Positions 13,283 to 22,665 of a stretch of DNA of 48,274 bases are shown one piece after another. How positions within the stretch are numbered: position 1 is the stretch's first letter; every line of letters begins with the position of its first letter. The translations under genes and the position numbers were made by a program. Location of the stretch: NCBI GenBank assembly GCA_964429805.1, contig CAYSDH010000019.1, positions 1 through 48,274 of the forward strand, in the 5' to 3' direction. The DNA is from CAYSDH01 sp964429805. Its GTDB lineage: Bacteria > Bacteroidota > Bacteroidia > Flavobacteriales_D > JABDKJ01. A model generated the notes under the pieces. That model was given only the letters and a program-made list of their open reading frames with translations. It had not been told where the DNA came from and did no database searches.

Positions 13283-13345
13283 TCAACACGACCATAGTCC
13301 TATCTCTAGGAGAGGCATGAATATGTATTGATTTGAATTTTCCAT
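13283..13345 (-). CDS. Possible 20-residue peptide or small RNA ahead of a terminator
   Basis: The only ATG frame in the short stretch before the terminator at 13226-13253 is 20 codons long (MENSNQYIFMPLLEIGLWSC). The peptide is hydrophobic at its end. A terminator without a larger gene argues for a small RNA or peptide here; the coding call is weak. Confidence 0.2.
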   Translation of the reverse strand: MENSNQYIFMPLLEIGLWSC

Positions 13346-13481
13346 TTACATAGCTTTTTTAATCCGCGTAGCGAACGTACTTTAATAACGAGTCACAAAA
13401 AGCAGGGTTGCCTTTTTGATTAAAGTTTTTCTTAAAAAGCCTACTTGACGTACATTGTAGAGGAATAATTTCTTTTCAAAA

Positions 13482-14030
13482 ATGACGGAAGCGTTAGATG
13501 ACTCGCCAGACATGTTGCAATACTCAAGCGGTAATCAAGTGCCCTTTAACATGAGGGTTTTTGGATACTGCATTCTCCTTGGTGGTTTCATTACGATTCT
13601 TGCAAATGTCATTGTTGGCCTGCTCGTAGCGCTTGTTGGAGTGCGATTGGCGTTCACGTATAATGGAGTTCAAATTGACGTAGTTAAAAAGAGATACCGT
13701 GTCTACACGGCCTATGCCTATTTTTTGAAACAAGGGAAATGGAAGTCTTTGGAGTCCATGCAATTCGTATCGGTACTTGGCACCAATGCTGGGTTTGAAG
13801 GGTTCTCTAGGGGAGGTGCTTATACTAAACTTACCGAAAAAGTATGGGACGTGATGTTACTCTCTGAAAATCATAGGGTGAAGTGGTACGTCTGTCGCCA
13901 GAAGAGTGAGGAGCATGCATGGGCAGAGGCAGGCCATATTGCAGGGATTCTTGACAAGAAGACAGCTAAGTATGCTCCGGTATTATCAGCCAAGAGTAAA
14001 GCGAACAGAGAAAGAGGACGTAAGCGGTAG
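13482..14030 (+). CDS. Hypothetical membrane protein
   Basis: The 182-residue product has two adjacent hydrophobic segments (about residues 26-62), then a soluble part with many aromatic and basic residues (YRVYTAYAYFLKQGKWKSLE) and a very basic C-terminus (KSKANRERGRKR). This arrangement resembles small membrane-anchored PH-like proteins, but no family was recognised. It stands before the thioredoxin gene in the same direction, 28 bases apart; a TACTTTTG box lies between them, so thioredoxin probably has its own promoter. Confidence 0.6.
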   Translation: MTEALDDSPDMLQYSSGNQVPFNMRVFGYCILLGGFITILANVIVGLLVALVGVRLAFTYNGVQIDVVKKRYRVYTAYAYFLKQGKWKSLESMQFVSVLGTNAGFEGFSRGGAYTKLTEKVWDVMLLSENHRVKWYVCRQKSEEHAWAEAGHIAGILDKKTAKYAPVLSAKSKANRERGRKR

Positions 14031-14046
14031 AGCGATGCTTAATTGA

Positions 14047-14054
14047 TACTTTTG
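14047..14054 (+). promoter_or_regulatory. Bacteroidota -7 box before the thioredoxin gene
   Basis: TACTTTTG matches TAnnTTTG and lies only four bases before the ATG at 14059, so the message would be nearly leaderless. No convincing -33 TTTG was found. Confidence 0.4.
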
Positions 14055-14058
14055 TAAT

Positions 14059-14364
14059 ATGGCTTCATTTAAAGAACTCACATCCTCATCTACACCCACA
14101 TTAGTTGACTTTTTTGCAACATGGTGTGGGCCATGCAAGACGCTTGCACCCATTCTCAAAGACTTAAAAAAAGAGCTTGGAGAATCAGTGAGAATCCTCA
14201 AAGTAGATGTCGACAAGAACCCCAAGGCGGCTCAGAAGTTTGGAGTCCGTGGAGTGCCACTTCTTATTCTATTTAAAAACGGAGATATAGTTTGGAAAGA
14301 GAGTGGAGTAAGGCCAATGGCTGAATTAAAAGAAATAATTCTTCCTCACACAGAGGCGTCCTAA
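14059..14364 (+). CDS. trxA: Thioredoxin
   Basis: A 101-residue single-domain thioredoxin with active site WCGPC (C23, C26) in FFATWCGPCKTLAPIL and the cis-proline loop RGVPLLILF. It reduces protein disulfides in the cytoplasm and has no signal peptide. Length and motifs are standard. The symbol refers to the family; which thioredoxin of the genome this is cannot be told. Confidence 0.92.
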   Translation: MASFKELTSSSTPTLVDFFATWCGPCKTLAPILKDLKKELGESVRILKVDVDKNPKAAQKFGVRGVPLLILFKNGDIVWKESGVRPMAELKEIILPHTEAS

Positions 14365-14470
14365 TCAATTCTGTTTTACGGAATAGTTCAGAGGATAATC
14401 AGTCTCTAGTGGGTTTTCGCTTACGTAGCGTTTAGTGTTGCATGCTGCAACATGCGGCAGAAAAACTTCT

Positions 14471-15268
14471 TCAAGACACCTCCATATAAAAAATAATGCC
14501 GGCCATGATGATGATGAACACGGCAAAACCTTTTTTCAGTTTTCGTCCGTTGATGTATCTGTTTAAGTGGGTGCCAAGCAGTATGCCAATCACAGTCACT
14601 GCCGTTATGGTAAAGAGAAACTGCCAATCAATAACCCGCAATTGAAGGTCGGCTAAAAACCCCACCAGAGATTTCATAGCGATAATAAACAGCGATGTAC
14701 CAATGGCAACCTTGACAGGGAGCCTAGCTAGAAAAATCAGCGCAGGTACTATTAAGAATCCACCACCGGAGCCAACTAGCCCGGTCACCAGACCGATTAG
14801 TATTCCTTGAAAAGAAACCTTCGCATAATTTAAATTGACGACTTCTGAGCCATCAGGATCTTCACGCTTGGTAGTCAGCATAGAGTAAGCAGCCGCGAGC
14901 ATGACAAATGCGAAAAAGAAAATAATGGCCATGTTCTTAGCCAATACATAGTCACCCCAGAGGGGTATGAGGTCTGGAATAGCGGGGAGCACATACACAC
15001 GTGCGAGTAACACACCCAGTATGGTGGGAATTCCAAAAATCACGGCATTCTTCTTAGAGATGGTCTTTGATTTATGATTGCGATACGTGCCTACACATGC
15101 TGCCACACCAACTATGAAAAGTGCGTAAGCCGTAGATAGCTCAGTGTCTACACCCATGGCGTACACCATGACCGGCACTAGGATAATACCGCCACCACCA
15201 CCAACTAGTCCCATGACCACTCCGGCCAGGAGGGCAAACACTAGTCCCATGATCATCAAAAACTCCAT
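14471..15268 (-). CDS. TauE/SafE family membrane transport protein
   Basis: A 265-residue membrane protein with about eight hydrophobic segments and the two glycine-rich family repeats VMGLVGGGGGIILVPVMVY and VTGLVGSGGGFLIVPALIF. Members export sulfite or organosulfur anions; the substrate here is unknown. It lies 29 bases downstream of the fatty acid hydroxylase family gene on the same strand. Confidence 0.9.
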   Translation of the reverse strand: MEFLMIMGLVFALLAGVVMGLVGGGGGIILVPVMVYAMGVDTELSTAYALFIVGVAACVGTYRNHKSKTISKKNAVIFGIPTILGVLLARVYVLPAIPDLIPLWGDYVLAKNMAIIFFFAFVMLAAAYSMLTTKREDPDGSEVVNLNYAKVSFQGILIGLVTGLVGSGGGFLIVPALIFLARLPVKVAIGTSLFIIAMKSLVGFLADLQLRVIDWQFLFTITAVTVIGILLGTHLNRYINGRKLKKGFAVFIIIMAGIIFYMEVS

Positions 15269-15297
15269 TAGTTCTATTATCCTAAGGGGTAAAGATG

Positions 15298-16185
15298 TTA
15301 TTTATCCTTAGACGGAACTAGTCCATGTACTATTTGATTACCAAAGGACTTGGGGAATTCTTCTACGCCCTCAAATCCGAGCTCAATGTCTCGTCCGTCA
15401 GACGGAATGTAGCTGGTGCCAAACAGATAGTCCCACAAACTGAGGGAGATGCCAAAGTTGACCCCGCGAAAGCGATCGCTAGGCAGCGCATAGGCGTGAT
15501 GCCAGATGTGCATTACGGGGTTGTTAAAGATATACTTCAATGGCCCGTAGCTCCAGTTGAGGTTGGCATGATTGAGGTGGCCAATGGCGATGGCCGCGTA
15601 AAATACGATGTATGCCTGCTCTGGCGTAAAACCACCAATAAGCATGACGGCAATGTACTTCATGGGGGTGTAAAAGACATTTTCCATCCAGTGGTAACGC
15701 AGGTGAGCCGCAAAGCCCATCTCTTTTACAGAATGATGCACTTTGTGAAAATTCCAGAGGAATTCGAATCGGTGCAACATGCGGTGAGTGAACCACTGCA
15801 CAAAATCTGTAGCCACAAAAAAGATAATCAACTGGAGTGCCCAGTTCATCTCGCTCAAGTCAAACAAGGACAAGCGACTTATGTCTCCTCCGACTAGGTC
15901 TTTAAAGAGACGCTCGGTGACATTTGAGAACGCGAAAAAGATGACAATCTTAAAAATGTAAAAGTTGAAGAACATGTAGAAGGCATCGAGCCAAAAGTCT
16001 TTTCTGAAGATCGATTGATTTTTTCTCCAAGGAAAAAGAATCTCTAACAGCCAGACGGCAAGTGACAGCGCTATGAGCCACCAGAAATAATTGACATACC
16101 AAGGCTCTGTGGCAAATGTTACTTCTGACCACGTGTACTGTGCGTAATGCTTAAACGAATCGATAAAGAGTTCCCAATAATTCAT
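15298..16185 (-). CDS. Fatty acid hydroxylase / sterol desaturase family protein
   Basis: The 295-residue membrane protein carries the histidine clusters that bind the two irons: HRMLH, HKVHH, and HIWHH near the C-terminal third, with HLNH between. Several hydrophobic helices flank them. Such enzymes hydroxylate or desaturate lipids in the cytoplasmic membrane using oxygen. The substrate is unknown. It is followed by the TauE/SafE gene and preceded by the SDR gene after 19 bases, so the minus-strand run from 18917 to 14471 may be one operon. Confidence 0.9.
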   Translation of the reverse strand: MNYWELFIDSFKHYAQYTWSEVTFATEPWYVNYFWWLIALSLAVWLLEILFPWRKNQSIFRKDFWLDAFYMFFNFYIFKIVIFFAFSNVTERLFKDLVGGDISRLSLFDLSEMNWALQLIIFFVATDFVQWFTHRMLHRFEFLWNFHKVHHSVKEMGFAAHLRYHWMENVFYTPMKYIAVMLIGGFTPEQAYIVFYAAIAIGHLNHANLNWSYGPLKYIFNNPVMHIWHHAYALPSDRFRGVNFGISLSLWDYLFGTSYIPSDGRDIELGFEGVEEFPKSFGNQIVHGLVPSKDK

Positions 16186-16204
16186 CGGGGTAAAGATAAG
16201 AAGC

Positions 16205-16916
16205 TTAGGGCCTCAATGTGCCCATGCCTCCATCAACAGCCATAACCTGACCAGATATCCACGTTGAGCGCTCACTCAAGAGGAGACAGGCCATACTCGC
16301 TATGTCTTCAGCCGTACCGATGCGCTTGAGCGGATGCTTTTGAACAGAGGCTTCGCGCATTTTCTCATTTGACACGATGCGCGCGGCTAGCGGAGTTTCT
16401 GTGAGAGAAGGTGCCACTACATTGACTCTGATTTTGGGCGCTAACTCTGCGGCAAGTGCGCGTGAGAAGCCTTCTACCGCTCCTTTGGCTGCAGCCACAG
16501 AACTGTGAAATGGTAGTCCTAAACTAACGGCTACCGTGCTAAACAGGACNNNNNNNNNNAAACAGGACGATTGATGGATTAGTTCCTTTCTTGATAGCAG
16601 GCATCAAACCATGAAGACATCGCACCATGGCATGAAAATTAATCTCCATGTCTTCTTTGAAAGACTTTTCTTTCAAACTGGTAAATGGTTTTAAGTTGAT
16701 ACTCCCTGGACAGTAGGCAAAACCATCTATTTCATCCGGAAAGTCGGAGAAATCTGCGTCTGGGTCGCTGCAGTCAAAGTGAATGTGACTGGCACCGTCC
16801 ACAATGTCTTCATCAGTGCGTGAAGCAATTAATACATCATGCCCTTCTGCTAGCATCTGCTTGGCTATACTTTGACCAATACCGTATGAACCTCCGATTA
16901 AAACTATCTGACTCAT
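16205..16916 (-). CDS. Short-chain dehydrogenase/reductase (SDR), interrupted only by an assembly gap
   Basis: Ten N (16550-16559) split the gene, but the nine bases AAACAGGAC occur on both sides. Merging them gives one continuous frame of about 230 residues across ...PSIVLF|STVAV.... The N-terminus has the nucleotide motif GGSYGIGQSIA, and the end has the SDR tail SGQVMAVDGGMG. At the catalytic site the usual YxxxK reads VAAAK (HSSVAAAKGAVEG), so the tyrosine is replaced; the same looks typical for a Bacteroidota subgroup. It overlaps the SRPBCC gene by four bases. Activity as a normal oxidoreductase is uncertain. Confidence 0.85.
16550..16559. other. Assembly gap (10 N) flanked by a 9-base duplicate
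   Basis: AAACAGGAC at 16541-16549 and again at 16560-16568 shows that two contigs overlap here; the N run is probably not missing sequence. Confidence 0.95.
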
Positions 16917-17416
16917 GCGCTGCGTTTAGAATCGTTCATAGAAATTATAGGCCTGTACTCTCCAAATATTTCTTTCAGCTTAGCGTGACGGTATTCAAAA
17001 ATTTTGTTGAGCTGGTCTTTTACCACCAAGCTATTCATCATCTGGCCCAGAACCCCAAAAGGCAGCGCATAGTCAACCATATCACGACACTCAACACCGC
17101 CTTCTACTACTTTAAAAAAGTGTTTGTGATGCCACATGGCGTAAGGCCCCTTACGCTGATCATCTACAAAGTATTCTTTGTCTTTCACGTGCAGAATTTC
17201 GGTTACCCATGAGAGTGCCATGCCTAGTTTAAACGGCTTCACTTTATATGTAATGATCTGGCCAGGAAACATCTTTTCGCTCAAACCAGATAGAATTTGA
17301 AATTGCATGAAGTCAGGTGTGATCACCGGAAGGTTTTTTGGTGACGAAAAAAAATCCCATGCCGTGTCTAGGTCTGTAGGAATTATCTGCGTGCGCTCAA
17401 GACGATATACTTTCAT
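16913..17416 (-). CDS. SRPBCC (START-like) family protein
   Basis: A 167-residue protein of the polyketide cyclase / START-like fold: MKVYRLERTQIIPTDLDTAW at the start, a ligand cavity pattern with PGQIITYKVKPF, and a C-terminal helix. Such proteins bind lipophilic ligands; in Bacteroidota they are often neighbours of SDR genes, as here (ATGA overlap). The ligand is unknown. Confidence 0.8.
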   Translation of the reverse strand: MKVYRLERTQIIPTDLDTAWDFFSSPKNLPVITPDFMQFQILSGLSEKMFPGQIITYKVKPFKLGMALSWVTEILHVKDKEYFVDDQRKGPYAMWHHKHFFKVVEGGVECRDMVDYALPFGVLGQMMNSLVVKDQLNKIFEYRHAKLKEIFGEYRPIISMNDSKRSA

Positions 17417-17443
17417 AAGAGAATGTTTAATGACCCGATAGGC

Positions 17444-18346
17444 TCACTTCATAACCTCTAGCACCGCTTCTGCAAGTACGTCTGCCGCCTGAGGATTATG
17501 TCTGAACCAGAGCTCGGGCTCTATGATTTCCAGCTCAGAGACAAGCATTTGACCAGATTCGTCCACCATGACGTCAACTCGGGCGTATATCGGCAGTGTA
17601 TTGCAAGCCTGAACAACTGATTCTGCAAAGGCTTTTTCGTCCTGTGAGGCCTGGTATTCGTGGACTGTGCCTCCAAAATCATCTTGCACACGAAAGTCTC
17701 CCGGCTTGGCTTTTTTTAGAATAGCATGGGTGAATTTCCCTCCAAAAACCATAAAAGAGACCTCTCCTTGCTCTAAAACAGTAGATACAAAAGGCTGTAT
17801 GAGCATTGATTCTTTGGCTATCAACTCCGCAAAGATGTCTTCATATTGCGCCACGTTCTGCTTGTTAATTCTGTAAGTATGCCTCGCAGCACCAGCAATG
17901 GCTGGTTTAAGAATCATCTCTTCCCAATTGAGCGTGGAGATGATGTCTGTTAGCGCACTCACTTCTCTTGGCTCAATAAAAAATGTCGGGACAATTTTTA
18001 CGCCATTTGACCTTAGGTCGCTGAGGTAGTGTTTGTCCATGTTCCAGTGCACTTGCTCGGCAGAGTTGATGAACTGGATGTGCTTTCTAGTTCGTTCCAG
18101 CCAAGGTTCAAATTCATCAAATCGTTCGAAGTAATCCCAAGTAGTTCTGAAGAGCGCTGCGCGCCCTTTTTTCCAATCCACATTGGGGTCTGCCCAGTCT
18201 ACACGCATCACACTGAGCCCTTTGCGCTCAAGTGCTTTTTTGACTAACTCGTCTTCGAGTAAAAGTGTTTTGGTGTATTCGTTAGGGTTTGATGGAGTAA
18301 CATAACGTGATTCCGTGAGTAGATAGATGTCAATCTCCTTACTCAT
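17444..18346 (-). CDS. ATP-grasp domain protein
   Basis: Counting from the ATG at 18344-18346 the protein has 300 residues (MSKEIDIYLLTESRYV...). It has ATP-grasp features: a lysine in EEMILKPAIAGAARHTYRI (ATP-binding strand and glycine-rich loop), IQPFV, and metal ligands in YARVDVMVD and SELEIIEPELWF. Family members join a carboxylate to an amine, as glutathione synthetase and RimK do; the substrate is unknown. An in-frame ATG ten codons upstream lies inside the previous gene and is less likely, as ATG 18346 follows that stop by one base. Confidence 0.8.
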   Translation of the reverse strand: MSKEIDIYLLTESRYVTPSNPNEYTKTLLLEDELVKKALERKGLSVMRVDWADPNVDWKKGRAALFRTTWDYFERFDEFEPWLERTRKHIQFINSAEQVHWNMDKHYLSDLRSNGVKIVPTFFIEPREVSALTDIISTLNWEEMILKPAIAGAARHTYRINKQNVAQYEDIFAELIAKESMLIQPFVSTVLEQGEVSFMVFGGKFTHAILKKAKPGDFRVQDDFGGTVHEYQASQDEKAFAESVVQACNTLPIYARVDVMVDESGQMLVSELEIIEPELWFRHNPQAADVLAEAVLEVMK

Positions 18347-18347
18347 A

Positions 18348-18917
18348 TCAGTTCTGATATTTTGATGAAAAATCATGAAGCCATTTCAGGCGCTCATCAA
18401 TGTCCATGGCCTGCACTTCATAGTCTGTGCCTTCGGGCACCTCAATGGTTAAGGCAGGTTCGCAATGCAAAATCTGTCCAGGACTTAGCTCGTTGCCCGC
18501 ATCTAAATAATGAAGCAGTGGCTCGAGACTTAAAAATTCTACGGGGTCTTCAATCACGTCAACTATAAACTCTTCAAAGTCCATTTCCAAGTCTTCCACT
18601 GTGGCCGTCTCGGCATTGAGCGCCCAGACCGAACCGTCTCTCAAAAAGAACTGATCGCCCAGACAGTCTTGTCCAAAAGGAATGTCACTGGGAGTCAACG
18701 CAGCATAAGACTTGTGCAGGGCTGCATCTCCTTTCCAGTACCTGTATAGTGAGTTCCAGTGGTCTCTATCCACGCAGCCTCTGATGTAGAGTCCACCCTG
18801 GTAGGCCACCATTCCATTTATCTGATCGTAAAAAAGCTGCAGATCTTCTGGAACAGCATCATAGGTCTCTTGATCGAGATTTTCCTCTCCCTTGTATATG
18901 ATTCCTTTGAGTTCCAT
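18348..18917 (-). CDS. SUKH (SMI1/KNR4)-like protein
   Basis: The 189-residue acidic protein shows the SUKH pattern: VPEDLQLFYDQINGMVAYQGGL near residues 22-43, then IPFGQDCLGDQFFLRDGSVW and a DFEEFI helix. SUKH proteins include immunity factors against toxins and other interaction domains. No toxin gene is adjacent, so an immunity role is not supported here. Family assignment is from pattern only. It is translationally close to the ATP-grasp gene. Confidence 0.6.
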   Translation of the reverse strand: MELKGIIYKGEENLDQETYDAVPEDLQLFYDQINGMVAYQGGLYIRGCVDRDHWNSLYRYWKGDAALHKSYAALTPSDIPFGQDCLGDQFFLRDGSVWALNAETATVEDLEMDFEEFIVDVIEDPVEFLSLEPLLHYLDAGNELSPGQILHCEPALTIEVPEGTDYEVQAMDIDERLKWLHDFSSKYQN

Positions 18918-19007
18918 GAGTATTAAAATTCAATGTATGCAAGTAGTATACTCACACTGCCTGCGCTTATTTGCGACAAGAAATGAGTAAAGCGTATGCT
19001 TGCTAGA

Positions 19008-21245
19008 TTAATTGAGACGGTCTTCAATCGCAGTGAGGTGAATCTTTTTGGCATCACTAATACTGCCCAAAGACTGTCCGTTAAACATCATCTCAGATGC
19101 TGTCACCTGACCCAGTCTTGAACAGGCGATGCCGTGCCGCTCAACCATTTCCTTGAATCCGCCAACTTGAGCCTCGTTGACCGTGATGACCACACGACTC
19201 TGGCTTTCTCCAAACAAGAAGGCATCAGTCCTTACTTCACCTGTATATGAAATGTCAAAGCCAAGTTCTTGGTGAATACCTTTTTCCATCAAGCACTGAA
19301 ACAGACCACCATCAGCAACATCATGCGCTGAGGAGACGTGTCCACCCTTGATTAACTTCATCATGCATTGCTGCAATGCATACTCCTCATCTAAGTCAAA
19401 GTGCGGAGTAGGAGAGAGCTTTACCTTATGTACATCCACCAGATACTCTGAGCTGTTTATATCGTTTCGCGACTGACCGAGCATAAAAATGTGGTCACCT
19501 TTCTGCTTAAATGAGAGTGACATCGTCTTCGTCTTATCCATCACCAGACCAAGCATACCGATGGTTGGAGTTGGGAAAACAGGGTCTTCCTTTCCGTCAA
19601 TCACTGTTTGATTGTAAAAACTCACATTACCACCCGTCACTGGCGTGCTAAACTTGAGGCAAGACTTGCTCATCCCTTTAATCGCGCCAACAAATTGCCA
19701 GTACACTTCTGGGTTATACGGGTTGCCGAAATTCAAACAGTTGGTGATTGCTGATGGCACACCGCCTGAGCACACAATGTTTCGCGCGGCCTCTGCCACC
19801 GCGATGGCTGTACCTTCTTCAGGGTCAGCATGCACATATCTGGCATTACAGTCTACAGTAAGTGCTAGTGCTTTTTCAGTGCCTCGCACATCAACCAGCC
19901 CGGCATCACTTGGGGCATTGGTGTTCATACTTTTAGTACCCACCATGCTGTCATATTGCTCAATCACCCAGCGCTTAGAGGCAAGGTTAACATTCTTGAG
20001 CATCGTCTGACACACCGCTTTGATGTCAGTAGGCTCAGTGATTGAGTCTATGCTAAATTCTTTTGTTTTGGCGTAGTAAGCTGGTTCACTGTACTCGCGC
20101 TCATACACCGGAGCACCGCCTCCTAGCACCAATGGGCTAGCAGGAACTTCAGCGACTAAAGTGCCATGCTCAAAGTAGCGCAGATTGTCTCCTTCTGTTA
20201 CTACACCAATCTCTACCGCATTAAGGTCCCACTTCTCAAATATCTGCTCTACGATGCTTTCTTTGCCTTTGTGTACCACAACTAACATGCGCTCTTGAGA
20301 CTCTGAAAGCAGAATTTCAAATGGCTTCATGTCCGCCTGACGTGTCGGTACTTTCTCTAGCCAGATGTCCATACCATGCCCACCTTTTTCTGACATCTCA
20401 GAAGTAGAGCAAGTGATACCCGCTGCACCCATGTCTTGCATGCCCACTATGGCATCTGTGTCGGCTAGTTCTAGAGAGGCTTCGAGTAGTAATTTTTCTT
20501 GAAATGGGTCGCCCACTTGCACGGACGGCAGGTCGTTTGCAGAATCTTCAGTCAAGTCTCCTGAGGCAAATGTGGCACCGTGTATTCCGTCCTTACCTGT
20601 TGATGAACCTACGATGTATACCGGGTTACCAACCCCTTCTGAAATGGCAGAGATAGTCTTAGTCACATCGAGTATACCCGCAGACATGGCATTCACCAAT
20701 GGATTGGCGTTATAGACTTCATCAAAAAAGACTTCACCGCCAACTACCGGTATACCAAAAGCATTACCGTAGTTACCAATTCCCTTGACCACACCTTTCA
20801 TAATCCACTGGGTCTTCTTCTCGTCAATGTCTCCAAATCGGAGTGAGTTGAGCTGAGCGACCGGACGAGCGCCCATAGTGAAGATGTCACGATTTATCCC
20901 ACCTACTCCGGTAGCAGCACCTTGATAGGGCTCAATGGCTGAGGGGTGGTTGTGAGATTCTATTTTAAACACACAACCCAGTCCATCACCGATGTCAACG
21001 AGACCTGCATTTTCTTCACCTGCTTCGACCAGCATATGCGGGCCAGTGCGCGGTAAGGTCTTTAACCATGTGATACTGTTCTTGTATGAACAGTGCTCAG
21101 ACCACATAACTGAAAAAATACTGAGTTCTGTAAAGTTCGGCTCTCTCCCGAGAATGGCGATTATCTTATCATACTCCTCATTGAGAAGTCCCAATTTGTT
21201 CGCTGTACTATAATCCACTGCTGTCTTTTTATCTATCGTCTCCAT
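19008..21245 (-). CDS. purL: Phosphoribosylformylglycinamidine synthase, large subunit
   Basis: PurL converts FGAR to FGAM in purine synthesis, together with PurQ and PurS in this small form. The length of 745 residues fits the PurL of the three-subunit system. Visible motifs include FSVMWSEHCSYKNS, the ATP/phosphate site KIESHNHPSAIEPYQGAATGVGG, LRFGD, MQDMGAAGITCS and HDVADGGL near the C-terminus. It is complete, monocistronic in this window, and divergent from the membrane protein at 21364. Confidence 0.97.
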   Translation of the reverse strand: METIDKKTAVDYSTANKLGLLNEEYDKIIAILGREPNFTELSIFSVMWSEHCSYKNSITWLKTLPRTGPHMLVEAGEENAGLVDIGDGLGCVFKIESHNHPSAIEPYQGAATGVGGINRDIFTMGARPVAQLNSLRFGDIDEKKTQWIMKGVVKGIGNYGNAFGIPVVGGEVFFDEVYNANPLVNAMSAGILDVTKTISAISEGVGNPVYIVGSSTGKDGIHGATFASGDLTEDSANDLPSVQVGDPFQEKLLLEASLELADTDAIVGMQDMGAAGITCSTSEMSEKGGHGMDIWLEKVPTRQADMKPFEILLSESQERMLVVVHKGKESIVEQIFEKWDLNAVEIGVVTEGDNLRYFEHGTLVAEVPASPLVLGGGAPVYEREYSEPAYYAKTKEFSIDSITEPTDIKAVCQTMLKNVNLASKRWVIEQYDSMVGTKSMNTNAPSDAGLVDVRGTEKALALTVDCNARYVHADPEEGTAIAVAEAARNIVCSGGVPSAITNCLNFGNPYNPEVYWQFVGAIKGMSKSCLKFSTPVTGGNVSFYNQTVIDGKEDPVFPTPTIGMLGLVMDKTKTMSLSFKQKGDHIFMLGQSRNDINSSEYLVDVHKVKLSPTPHFDLDEEYALQQCMMKLIKGGHVSSAHDVADGGLFQCLMEKGIHQELGFDISYTGEVRTDAFLFGESQSRVVITVNEAQVGGFKEMVERHGIACSRLGQVTASEMMFNGQSLGSISDAKKIHLTAIEDRLN

Positions 21246-21363
21246 GAAGTGAACACTATAAGTGTAGGCCGCAAATTTAGCCCATAAACCTCGTTTGATG
21301 GGCCGTATTTGTTAACAAAGAACTGCGATTTTCTGCCCCTTTTCTTATCTTACTTTCGTAGAC

Positions 21364-22665
21364 ATGGAATTCATCCTGACCGCCATTTATTTCGGATTAC
21401 TCTGCTGGCTTATTGCTAGTTCTGATTTATTTCGGATCGAAGGCCTTTCGTCTACGTACTTAATCGGGGCTTTTTCGTTAAAGGTGCTGGCCGGTGTGGC
21501 CTTGTGGTGGGTGTATGCGTTTCACTACAGTGATGCTCCGCGCGATACTCTTGACACCTTCAAGTATTTTGATGACTCGGGGTATTTTCATGCGGCACTC
21601 TTTAATGATGTGTCTGATTATTTAAAACTGCTTTTCGGTTGGTCTTCAGACAGCCCTTCGCTCATTCCATATTTTGAAGGGATGAATAACTGGGACCGCT
21701 CGGACACCATCATTGCCATCAATGACAACCGCACCATGATTAGGGTCAACGCCCTAATTCAGCTCCTGTCATTCGGTCATTATCATGTGCATTCGTTGAT
21801 ATTTAACTTTTTAGGATTCACTGGCTTGGTGCTTTCCTTCAAGGCCTTGCGCAGAATGGTGAGCATTCCTGCCTGGGTATTTCTCATCGCGTTCATTCTG
21901 CCACCTTCACTTTTGTTTTGGGGCTCTGGTGTGTTAAAGGAGACCTTAGTCTTCTTTGCCTTGGGCATATTTCTAACTGGCTTCAGTCTCTGGTGGACGG
22001 GCAGTGATGCAAGGTCAAAATGGCTTTGGCTGTTGGCCGGAACACTCTTCTTCGTTTCCATTAAGCCTTATGTCTTTCTGGCATTTGTGCCAGGAATAAT
22101 TTTCCTAATCATCTGCAAGCAAGACAGTTCAAAAGCGCTACTCAAATTTGGTCTTGTCCACATCTTAAGTTTGCTGCTGCTTTATGTCAGTAAGTGGCAT
22201 CACAAACTAGACTTGGTGGGCATATTGCGCAACAAGCGTGATGCTTTTGTCAATGTGGTGAGAGACACCGAGGCGGCTTCAGGCATTGAGATCCCCACTC
22301 TTAATTCCTATGTGGAACTACTCTTGGGTATGCCCGGAGCCTTGTATCGCTGTTTGTTTAGACCAACCTTATTGGAAGCAGACTCGGCTTTATTGTTAGT
22401 GTCAGGAATAGAGAATTTTCTTTACCTACTGCTGCTCATTCTGCTCCCATTCTTCTTTAAGTGGACCAGAAAAAATTTGTTGCTAATTCTTTTTAGCCTA
22501 TCCGTTGTGGTGGTGCTCTGTGTTATAGTGGGGTCAGTCACTCCTGTGCTTGGAGCTATTGTGAGATATAAAGTTCCGATGCTCCCCTTTTTCCTTCTTA
22601 TGATTTTCTTGCTCATCGACCTTGACCGTATTAAAAGGATTTTTCCATTTTTGCGCTCGCTATGA
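21364..22665 (+). CDS. Polytopic membrane protein, unknown function
   Basis: The 433-residue protein has about ten to eleven hydrophobic segments and a long loop after the first two (about residues 55-125). The topology and patches such as FILPPSLLFWGSGVLKETLVFFALG resemble oligosaccharide polymerases or glycosyltransferase-like membrane proteins of Bacteroidota, without a diagnostic motif. It overlaps the following amidohydrolase gene by four bases (ATGA), implying co-translation. Confidence 0.65.
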   Translation: MEFILTAIYFGLLCWLIASSDLFRIEGLSSTYLIGAFSLKVLAGVALWWVYAFHYSDAPRDTLDTFKYFDDSGYFHAALFNDVSDYLKLLFGWSSDSPSLIPYFEGMNNWDRSDTIIAINDNRTMIRVNALIQLLSFGHYHVHSLIFNFLGFTGLVLSFKALRRMVSIPAWVFLIAFILPPSLLFWGSGVLKETLVFFALGIFLTGFSLWWTGSDARSKWLWLLAGTLFFVSIKPYVFLAFVPGIIFLIICKQDSSKALLKFGLVHILSLLLLYVSKWHHKLDLVGILRNKRDAFVNVVRDTEAASGIEIPTLNSYVELLLGMPGALYRCLFRPTLLEADSALLLVSGIENFLYLLLLILLPFFFKWTRKNLLLILFSLSVVVVLCVIVGSVTPVLGAIVRYKVPMLPFFLLMIFLLIDLDRIKRIFPFLRSL

